Below, in pieces: positions 11,166 through 22,000 of a stretch of DNA of 64,000 nt. The notes under the pieces were generated by a model. That model was not told where the DNA came from and made no database searches. It was given only the letters and a program-made list of their open reading frames with translations. The translations under genes were made by a program, and so were the position numbers. Positions within the stretch are counted from its first letter, which is position 1, and each line of letters opens with the position of its first letter. The stretch is from Prionace glauca (taxonomy: Eukaryota > Chordata > Chondrichthyes > Carcharhiniformes > Carcharhinidae). The stretch spans positions 4,684,584 to 4,748,583 of the forward strand of contig CM075737.1 of assembly GCA_037974335.1 (NCBI GenBank), in the 5' to 3' direction.

Positions 11166-11423
11166 AAGTAGAAGTAGCAGGAATGTGGATGTCAGTATAA
11201 TAAACATGGAAAAGCGAACTTGTTTCCTCCCAAATACCAGAAACAATACAAGGTATAAAATGAGTATCGCTGGCTTCGCTCAGTGCTTGTGCCCATCTTC
11301 CTGATTCCCTCCTCTTTGCTGCAGATATTAGGGGATCTCATCTCATCCTTAGTGTCCTTCCCAACCTGACAGTCACAAGACGTACCATGGACACAGATAC
11401 CAGAATCAAATGCAGGAGAATTG

Positions 11424-11763
11424 AACATAGAACCCCACAGTGCAGAAACAGGCCCTTCGGCCCATCGAGTCTGCACCGAACACAATCCCACCCAGATCCT
11501 ATCCCCATATCCCTACACATTTTACCTGCTAATCCCTCTAACCTACACATCCCAGGACACTAAGGGGCAATTTTAGCATAGCCAATGAACCTAACCTGCA
11601 CATCTTTGGACTGTGGGAGGAAACCGGAGCACCCGGAGAAAACCCACGCAGACACGAGGAGAATGTGCAAACTCCACACAGGCAGTGACCCGAGCCGGGA
11701 ATCGAACCCAGGACCCTGGAGCTGTGAAGCAGCAGTGCTAACCACTGTGCTACCGTGCCGCCT
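11424..11763 (-). mobile_element. Full-length tRNA-derived SINE
   Basis: Read on the - strand: a tRNA-like head with A-box-like TAGCACAGTGGTTAGCACTG and B-box GGTTCGATTCC, a body with TCCGGTTTCCTCCCACAGTC, then a tail with GGGCCGAAGGGCCTG and TTCTATG. The tail closely matches the 3' end of LINE group A, as expected for a SINE that borrows a LINE tail. This is the best-preserved SINE of this type in the window. The head is a pol III promoter relic, not a functional tRNA. Confidence 0.9.
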
Positions 11764-12254
11764 TGGTCACAAGGCAAATGGCTGCTGGTCCATGCAACAA
11801 ACTAGGCCACAAAACCAGAAATTGCATGTTTACTATTTCAATTCCTCTACATCAACTTCTGCAATGAACTCTTCTTTGCAGAACCATTACTCAGCAGGGC
11901 AAGGTGTACAGGAGGTTACTGAAATTTACTGAGGGCTGTGGGTACAGGGGAGGAAGGTAAAGTCACATAAAGGACCGGGCTATTCTACCTGTATTAAAAG
12001 TGGTAATTATAGGTCTACATTGTTACTCGTGAAATCCAGTGTAGATCCACTTCCAAGTTTGACTTCAGGTGGTCTTTATACAAAAGAAATTCTCCCACCT
12101 CAATAAATGGCTTAGATATACAGCTCAAATCAGGTTCTCACAGGCAGGCACTCAAAATATTAGTCTGCCTTTCACCTTTACAGATGTTGCCTAACCGGCT
12201 GTGTATTCTTAGCACTGATGCACTTATTTCAGATTTACATTTACAGTTTGATCC

Positions 12255-12260
12255 TTTATT
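12255..12260 (-). promoter_or_regulatory. Candidate OGA poly(A) signal
   Basis: TTTATT on + reads AATAAA on -, about 620 bases past the OGA stop codon. It is the first canonical hexamer downstream of the stop; ATTAAA variants near 12832 and 12848 are very close to the stop. Position and sequence are the only support. Confidence 0.3.
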
Positions 12261-12880
12261 TGGAAACAATTCTATAAAATGCTAAATTAGATTTTAAGAA
12301 TCTCTACATGCAAGGTGCCTTTTTAAAGAGGAATCAATTTAAAGTCTAAAAGGCCATTAGTTTTCACAGAACAATACTGCAGAAAGCAGACTCCAAGTTG
12401 GAAATCCCAGAACCTCATTCAAACTGAACTTGGCTTGTTTCATCACTGCAAGCCAAAATGTCCAAACTTTCCTCTGTGATGGAGGGTCAGGTATAAACAG
12501 CTTCATTATGACAAAATGGTTTAAATGGCTGCACAGCAAGCAAACACTGTCAGTCTGTTACTGGCGTCAGAAGTGAGAGAAACCATTCTCCTCCTTACCA
12601 ACTTCCTGTTTAATAACAGAATTTCTGACGTGAGATGGGAAAAATAATAAAAAGGGCAGAAAACAGAAAACGGAAAAGGCATTGCTTTGTTACTGCATCA
12701 GTGGAGCTCCGCCCATCTCACAAAGTGCCATCTAGATCAAGTTCACCTTATTATGCATTTCAAATAAAAAAAGATAAAATATAAAACATTATTAAACACA
12801 GGTTATTCAGCTTAAGGCTAAATTTAGATACATTTAATTATACACATCCTTTAATTACACTACGTAGCACAGGGCAACCG

Positions 12881-13017
12881 TTACAAGTTCCTTCCCAGAA
12901 CCAACATCTCTTTCGGGAATCCCTCCATTTTAGCCAACTCCAAGAAGCCCAGTTTTCTGTAGAATTCCAGTCCTCGTCGATCATTGGGTTTTACTTCACA
13001 GAATGCTCCTCGGGACC
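12881..13017 (-). CDS. OGA: OGA exon 16 (last coding exon)
   Basis: Acceptor TTTTTTAG before GGTCCCGAGG; encodes [20 protein letters not shown], then the C-terminal [18 protein letters not shown] and VLGRNL, with stop TAA at 12881-12883. Human ends in the same way (VILGRSL). The two leading G bases complete a glycine codon split with exon 15. Confidence 0.96.
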
Positions 13018-16000
13018 CTAAAAAAAAGAAATAAGTAGGAATTTAACTCATCAGAACCCATTGCAAACAACCTGTAGTGGAATAGGCACTCCGAAATACC
13101 CTGGATCCGTCACAGGCCATCTACCCTTTGTCATCGTTCAGCCACTTGACTGAAAAAGCTTTTGATCACATCCCAATATCTCACTTGGCTTGATGTCAAA
13201 TTTTGTTTGATAATTGCTCCTGTAGAGCACCCTGGCAGGTTTAGCTGCATTAAAGGTGCTATAAAAATGCAAATTGCTGCTGTTACGTAGAAGCTATATA
13301 TCAGTGACATTTCCTTTCTACTGCTACCCAGTAACAAGAATGTGTCAATTCAACCAAGGCCCCGCTTCCCCATACCATCCCCACACATTCAGAATTTCGG
13401 GTGAAATTCAGGAGTTTGCAAGACAGCATAAGTATGTTGCTTGTTAGGGGAGCACATTTCAACATGCCTGAAACATGGGCCTTGGGCCTAACTAATGTAT
13501 CCTGCAACCGCAATTTAGGATTAAGAAGTTCAGTGTTACAAGATAGAATCAAGTGTGTTTCAAAGCAATCCTAGGTCTTGATTAGACACATTGATGTTTG
13601 ACACGACAATTTATACTTATATAAACATTGCATAATTAACTTTTAAATTAGAAATATGTCAATCAATTAGAAATGCAAGTATCTAAATGCTATTTCCAGA
13701 AGTTGGAATCAAATAGAAGGAATGGGGTCATAAAACGGGAAACAAAGCTACAGCAGTGCCTCAGTTACGAAATAAAAATGCACCCAAAGCAAAATATAGT
13801 ATCTGTACATCACAGGGTGTTATTCTCTCTCTCATGTCAGAATCAGAAAAAGTTCAGCACTGAAAAATTCAGCAATTCCAATCTACTCATGTAGATTGGA
13901 ATTGCTACAGCTCTGGCTCGTTAGAGGGGTCAGTTTTTGTTCAAAGTGTGCAAGAAGGTTTTTTGACTCAGTATGTAGATAGGCCGACGAGAGGTGAGGC
14001 TATATTGGATTTGGTGCTCGGTAATGAGCCAGACCAGGTGCTAGACTTGGAAGTTGGTGTACAGTTTGGGGATAGTGATCACAATTCAATTACGTTCACC
14101 TTAGTGATGGAAAGGGATAGGCATGAACCTCGGGTCAGTAGTTTCAGCTGGGGGAAGGGTAATTATGAGGCTATTAGGAGAGAATTAGGAAGCATTGGTT
14201 GGAATGGGAGATTACAGGGACTGGGAACATCCGAGATGTGGAGATTTTTCAAGGAGCAGCTATTGCGGGTCTGTGATAAGTATATCCCTGTCAGGCAAGG
14301 AGGATTTGGTAGGCCCAGGGAACCGTGGTGCACCAAAAAAGTTGATTCGTTGGTTAGGAAGAAAAAGGAGGCTTATGTTCGGATGAGGCTTGAGGGCTCA
14401 GGTAGTGCATTAGAAAGTTTTAGATTGGCTAGGAGGGAGTTGAAGAGGGAGTTAAGAAGGGCCAAAAGAGGGCATGAGATGATTTTGGCTGATAGGATTA
14501 AGGAGAACCCTAAGGCGTTTTACAGGTATGTCAAGAACAGAAGGTTGGTTAGGACAAGATTAGGGCCAGTTACAGACAGTAGAGGGAAGTTGTGTGTGGA
14601 ACCGGAGGAGATTGGAGAGGCGTTGAACCAATATTTCTCTTCGGTGTTCACGCAAGGGGGCAGGAATGTAGCTGAGGAGGACACTGGGGTGCAGGGGTGT
14701 GAAATAGATAGTATTGCAGTTGATACGGGGGATGTGCTGGATATTTTAGAGGGTTTGAAAATAGATAAGTCCCCTGGTCCAGATGGGATTTACCCTAGGA
14801 TTCTTTGGGAGGCAAGAGGGGTGATTGCGGAGCCTCTGGCTCTGATCTTCAGGTCGTCGTTAGTCTCTGGTATAGTACCAGAAGATTGGAGGACAGCAAA
14901 TGTTGTCCCATTGTTTAAGAAGGGGAGAAGGGACTTCCCTGGGAATTATAGACCGGTGAGTCTTACTTCTGTGGTGGGTAAGGTTTTGGAAAGGATTATT
15001 AGAGACAGGATTTATAGTTATTTGGAAAGTAATGAGTTGATTAGAGATAGTCAGCATGGTTTTGTAGCGGGTAGGTCATGCCTTACTAACCTTATCGAGT
15101 TCTTTGAGAAAGTGACCAAAGAGGTGGATAGGGGTAAGGCAGTTGATGTGGTGTATATGGATTTTAGCAAGGCGTTTGATAAGGTTCACCATGGTAGGCT
15201 TCTGCAGAAAATGCAGATGTATGGGATTGGGGGTGATCTAGGTAATTGGATCAGGAATTGGCTAGCAGATAGGAGACAGAGAGTGGTGGTTGATGGGAAA
15301 TATTCGTCATGGAGTTCGGTTACAAGTGGTGTGCCTCAGGGATCTGTTTTGGGGCCACTGCTGTTTGTAATTTTTATTAATGATCTGGATGAGGGTATAG
15401 TTGGGTGGATTAGTAAGTTTGCTGATGACACCAAAGTCGGAGGTGTGGTAGATTGTGAGGAAGGGTGTCATAGTTTGCAGGATGACTTAGAAAGGTTGCA
15501 GAGCTGGGCTGAGAGGTGGCGAATGGAGTTTAATGTGGAGAAGTGTGAGGTAATTCATTTCGGTAGGAATAACAAATGTGTTGAGTATAGGGCTAACGGG
15601 AGGACTTTGAATAGTGTGGAGGAGCAGAGGGATCTAGGTGTATGTGTACATAGATCCCTGAAAGTTGGGAATCAAGTAGATAAAGTTGTTAAGAAGGCAT
15701 ACGGAGTTTTGGCGTTTATTGGTAGGGGGATTGAATTTAGGAGTCGTAGCGTCATGATGCAACTGTACACATCTCTGGTGCGGCCGCACTTGGAGTTTTG
15801 TGTGCAGTTCTGGTCCCCACATTACAAGAAGGATGTAGAGGCTTTGGAGAGGGTGCAGAGGAGGTTTACCAGGATGTTGCCTGGTATGGAGGGGAGATCC
15901 TATGAGGAGAGATTGAGAGATTTGGGGTTGTTTTCGCTGGAAAGAAGGCGGCTAAGAGGGGATCTCATTGAAACATATAAGATGATTAGAGGTTTAGACA

Positions 16001-19000
16001 GGGTAGATAGTGATAGCCTTTTTCCTAGGATGGAGAAAGCTAACACGAGGGGGCACGATTTTAAATTAAGGGGGGGTAGTTATAGGACAGATGTCAGGGG
16101 TAGGTTCTTTACCCAGAGGGTGGTGAAGGACTGGAATGCCCTGCCAGCTGCAGTTGTAAATGCACCTAGTTTGGGGGCGTTTAAAAGATCTGTGGATAGG
16201 TTTATGGATGAAAAGGGATTGGTCTAGGCTAGTGGGTCATTGTTTTGTAACTGGTCGGCGCAACATCGTGGGCCGAAGGGCCTGTTCTGCGCTGTAATGT
16301 TCTATGAAAGAGGCCCTTCAGCCCCATCTCATCTGCACCCAAGACAAACCACCCAAATTATTACAATGCCAATTTCCAGCACTTGGCCCAAAGCCTTGTA
16401 TGCCTTGGCTTCGCAACCTCAATCTCCTCTGCTCCAAGGAAGATAATTTTAGAGTATCCAACCACTCTTCATAACAAACTCTCCAGCCAGGCAATATCCT
16501 GGTAAATCTGCTCTGCACTCCCATGTGGATTCCAGAATTACTCACAATACAGAGTGGCAAAGTGGCACAGTGGTTAGCACTGCTGCCTCACACCATGAGA
16601 GACCTGGGTTCGATTCCAGCCTCAGGTTACTGTCTGTGTGGAGTCTGCACATTCTTACCATGTCTGTGGGAGTTTCTTCTGGGTGCTCTGGTTTCTTCCT
16701 ATGGTCTAAAGATATGTGTGCTCAGCCCATGCTATCTCAATGGATGAGTCCTCATCAAACGTCCTTTCTGCCACCATAATACTGTCCTTGACTAACAATA
16801 CCACACCGCCCCCTCTTTTACTGCCTTCCCTGCTCTGACAAACATCTAAACCCTGGAACGTGCAACAACCATTCCTGTCCCTGCTCTATCCATGTCTCCA
16901 AAATGGCCACAACATAGAAGTCCCAGGTACCAACTCATGTTGCAACTTCACCCACCTTATTCCGGATGCTCCTCGCATTGAAGTAGACACACTTCAAACC
17001 AGCTTCCTGCCTACTGGTACAGTCCTGCAACCTTGAAACCTTCTTCATGACCTCACTACTCTCAACCACCTGTAGACTGGAGCTATAATTCAGATTCCCA
17101 TCCCCTTGCTGAATTAGTTTAAACCCTCCCAAAGAGCATTAGCAAATATTCCCCCCCAAGGATATTGCTACCCCCTCTGGTTCAGGTGTAGACCGTCCCG
17201 CTTGTACAAGTCCCATCTATCCCAGAATGACCCCCAATTATCCAGGTATCTGAATCCCTCTCGCCACGTGTTCAACTGCTCTCTCCCCCGATTCTTCTCC
17301 TTGCTAGTACGTGGCACAGGTAACAACCCAGAGATAACAACTGGTTTGATGCATTCCACATGATTCAGTGCATCGTTTGTGTCCAATAATTAGCTATCAC
17401 TGATTTCTCTTCCGAAAGGAATGCAAAACATTGACTTACCATTAGCTTTTAATGATGAAAGCAAGCAACCCATCATACTCTTAGCAACACTGGGATCTGT
17501 CACTTTGGAGTGAACATCCACTTTAATTAGAGAGGGGAAGGTGGCAAGGAAGCTTTCCGGCAGGCCTTGTTGCTCTTCATGGAAGCTCAGCATCATCTTC
17601 TACATGAGAACCAAAGATGAGTGACTCAAAGACTTACTCATATATGACAATGTTCACTTAAGATGCAAAAGTTAAAAGACTTGCCTGTCCAACACAAAAA
17701 AAAATTCACATGGCACTGTTCAATGAGGAAATAGGAACATGCTGCCTGGGGAGGTGATGAGAGCAGATATGATAGCAGCATTTAAAGGGCAACAAGATGA
17801 ACACATGAATAGGATGGAAATGGAAGGATACAGATTCTAAGTGCATACCGTTTTAGTTTAGGCAGGTATCATGATCGGTACAGGCTTGGAGGGCCAGAAG
17901 GCCTGGTCCTGCGCTGTACTTTTTTGTTCCAGGAACTCTCCCACTGTCCTGGCCAACACTGATCCCTAGCATCAAATCTGGTTATACAGCAGAGTTTCAC
18001 AAGCAGCACTGAGGATATTTCCACCTTAAGCAGTAACTGTTCAGCTGGATTCATTCTTCTTGGAGCAATGAGTTTGAGGGCTATGAGGGGCTGCACTTTG
18101 ACAGCATGAAAACTGCTATACAAATTTAAGCTCTTTCCCCTTACTGGCACTAGGTATGCCTGAATACTTAATGGGCATGGTGGCATTGTTACCTCAGTAC
18201 CAGGGGCTGGGGTTCAATTTTGGCCTCAGGTGATTATGTGAATTTGCATATTCTTTCCATGTCTACATGGTTTGCTGCATGGATTTCCTCCAACAGTCCA
18301 ACGAAGTGCAAGTTAGGTGGATTTGGATTAGTCATGGCAAACGTGTGGGATTTTACGGATAGGGTGGATGGGAGGGCCTGGGGTAATGCCCTTTTGGAGA
18401 GTTGGTGCAGACTTGATAGGCTGAATGGCCTCCTGCTGTAATGTAGGGATTCTGTGGTAATCAATAAGAATGAGCCTCTTTATAGTTTTTAAAGATGAAC
18501 TGGAAGGAACGAGGGGAATAAGGAGGAGAACGGGCGCTGAAAACAAATACTTGCTAAAAATTCTTACAGTAGATTAAATACTTATGAACTAGGAGTAGAA
18601 AACCAGTCAGCCTTAGCCTGCTCTGCCATCTAGTAAAATTGCTGCTGATCTGATTATAAATTCAACTCCACATTCCCTTCTACCTCTGTAACTCTTGCTT
18701 ATCATCTCTGCCTTAAGAATATTCAAAGGCTGTGCATCTGTTGCCTTTAGAAAGAGTGTTCTAAAGGCTCAGGATTCTTAGAAAAATGTTTTCCTCATCT
18801 TGGCCTTAAATGGGCGACACCTCATTTTTACAGTGACCTCCTAGTTTTAGATTGTCCCACAGAATGAAACACCCTCTCCACATCGACTGTCAAATCCCAT
18901 AAGGATCTTGTATGTTTCAAATCACTTTTCTAGACTCTGGTGGATACAAAACTAGTCTGTCCAACCTTTCCTTGTAAGCCCATTCTAGGTATTAAACTTT

Positions 19001-22000
19001 CTGAACTGCTTTTAATGCATTTACATTCTTCTTTAATAAAATCTTACTAATGCCCTGTATAATTGAAACATACTTTTGCCCAATGATTTGCTGCACCTGC
19101 ATACTAACCTTTTGTAATTCGTGCAAAAGGTTCAATGGATTGTTAACTGTACAGCAAGATTCCCCAACGCAAACAGTGCCTTGTCCAAAATATCCCTCAA
19201 TCAACATCACAAAAAAATATTATCACTATGCTGATGGGAGTTTGCTGTGCACAAATAGGCTGACGTTTTTAAAGTTTATATATTAATGTCACAAGTAGGC
19301 TTAATTAGCACCGCAGTGATGTTACTGTGAAAATCTCGTCACTAGGAGCCTGTTCAGGAACACAGATTAAATCACTCTGGTCAATCTGCCTTGACCGCCA
19401 AGTGTATAATCTTAATAACACAGTCAAATTCACCAACTGCACCCAATTGAATTTGGGAGTCTTTCATAAAGCATTCCAAGTCAGAAAAACACCTCAAAGT
19501 GCTTCACGTAAAAGAAGAAGAAAGAAGAAAGGTGTTAGCAAAGTCAGGGCAACACAAAGAAGTTTCCATTAAAAAGGATTTACAACCATTTGCACACAGT
19601 GCTGTTATATAGGGTTAGGTCACATAGGCCCACAGCATGGGACAAATACACCTCCTGCTATTAGATGTGGCAATAGCTCCGACCAGGAATCCTCCAGACT
19701 CAACATGTTAGTTTTGTTCTCTCTCCACAAATGCCGTCAGACCCAAGATATTTCTAGCATTTTCTATTTTTGTTGTGGAAGGAGGTTATTTTGTGATTAT
19801 TTTTGACAAGTGCTCTGGCAATCTATGGACAACAAATCAGTCCCCTACTTCCATAACTTAGCCACGGAGCTGTCAGATTGTGGCCAAGCGTCAGGAATAA
19901 AATACTGAGTTACTTCGTGCAGGTAAAAATAAAGACTTACAAAAATACAGATTCAGTTTCGAATTCTCTGGATACGAGAATCAAAGTGCATTTTCTTGTG
20001 CCAGGATTGAGATAATAGAAGTCATAGAATCGTAGAAACCCTACAGTACAGAAAGAGGCCATTCGGCCCTTCGAGTTTGCACCCACCACAATCCCACCCA
20101 GGCCCCATCCCCCTATCCCTATACATTTTACCCACTAATCCCTCTAAACAATGCATCCCAGGACACTAAGGGGCATTTTTAGCACAGCCAATCAACCTAA
20201 CCCGCACATCTTTACAACATAAGAAATAAGAGCAGGAATAGGCCATCTAGCCCTTCGAGCCTGCCCCGCCATTCAACAAGATCATGGCTGATCTGAAGTG
20301 GATCAGTTCCACTTCGCTTTCTCCCCATAACCCTTAATTCCCTCGTCTACCAGAAATCTATCTACCCATGACTTAAATATATTCAGCGAGGTAGCCTCCA
20401 CCAATTCAATGGGCAGAGAATTCCAGAGACTCACCACCCTTTGAGTGAAAAAGTTCCTCCTCAACTCTGATCTAAACTGTCCCCTCCCCCTTATTTTGAG
20501 GCTGTGTCCTCTAGTCCTGCTATCCTTTCTAAGCAGGAAGAATCTCTCTACCTCTACCCTATCTAGCCCCTTCATTATCTTAGACGTCTCTGTAAGATTC
20601 CCCCTCAGCCTTCTAAACTCCAACAAATACAGACTCAGTCTATTCAATCTCTCCTCATAGGCTAACCGCCTCATCTCCGTATCAGCCTAGTGAATCTTCA
20701 CTGCACTCCTTCCAAGGCCAATATATCCTTTTGCAAATGCAGCAACCAAAACTGCACACAGTACTCCAGTTGCGACCTCACCAGGGCCCTGTACAGATGC
20801 AGCAAGACCTCCTTGCTTTTATATTCTACCCCACCTCGCTATAAAGGCCAACATTCCATTTGCCTTCTTTATCACCAGCTGCACCTGCAGACTGGGTTTT
20901 TGCAACTCGTGTACAAGGACCCCCAGATCCCTCTGCACCATAACATGCTGCAGTTTTTTGCCTTTTAAATAATAATCCCTCCTACAATTATTTCTACTAA
21001 AGTGGATAACGTCACATTTGCTAACATTACACTCCATCTACCAGGTCCTCGCCCACTCACTCAGCCTACCAGATCTCTGCAAACTCTCCACACCTTCCAC
21101 GCAATTTGCTTTTCCACTCATCTTCGTATCATCAGCAAATTTCATTACCCTACACAAATGCTTTGTGCATTCAGGTAAAATGTCTTTATACCAGCCTTTA
21201 TCTGGACCTTATTTGTTGAAACACTACTAACCTCTCTCATGCCCCTTACTCCTTTAATTAGTGGAACATCCTCAACATTAACCTGCATACATACTCTCTC
21301 CTTTACTTTAGGTTTTGTTATTTCCCCCACCCACTAATTAGTTTAAAGCCCTATCTACAGTCCTAGTTATACAATTCACCAGGACTGTGGTCCCAGCACG
21401 ATTCAGGCGAAGACCATCCCACCTGCCCCAATACTGGTGCCAGTGCCCCATAAATTCAAACCCATTTCTCCTACACCAATCCTTGAGCCATGCATTCATC
21501 TCCTTAATCGTATTTACCCTGCACCAATTTGGACTGTGGGAGGAAACCGGAGTGCCCAGAGGAAACTCACGCAGACACGAGGATAATGTGCAAACTCTAC
21601 ACAGACAGTGACCCAAGCTTGGAATCAAACCCAGGTCCCTGGAACTGTGAAGCAGCAATGTTAACCACTGTGCTGCCCCATTAAGATTCTCTTAAAACCA
21701 CACATGGAATTTACAGTAAATGCAAAGCCAGTTATTCTGAGAGAATACCTGCTCTTCTGAAAGGTCCTTACTCGCCTCTGGTTTCATATACTTCTCCCGC
21801 ATAGCGGGTATCCAGGAGACTTTGCACTTTGTACAAAATGGTTTCACGTCCACAGTTCCAAGGGCATAACCACAAACACTGCCTTCATCCTCTAACACGA
21901 AGCAGTAATCCGGGCTCAGTGTCAGAAGACCTCCCACCAAACTGCAAACACAACAAAAATAGCACTTACACTAAAAAGAAATACAGATACAAAGCAACTA

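Noticed and set aside
11424-11763. tRNA gene
   Set aside because: A- and B-box-like sequences are present but no cloverleaf follows; the body and tail are those of a SINE.
5830-12880. Third host gene between POLL and OGA
   Set aside because: Only short unrelated frames and repeats were seen.
13948-16227. Host gene or bacterial-type reverse transcriptase
   Set aside because: Motif order, 3' tail and other copies show it is a CR1-clade LINE.
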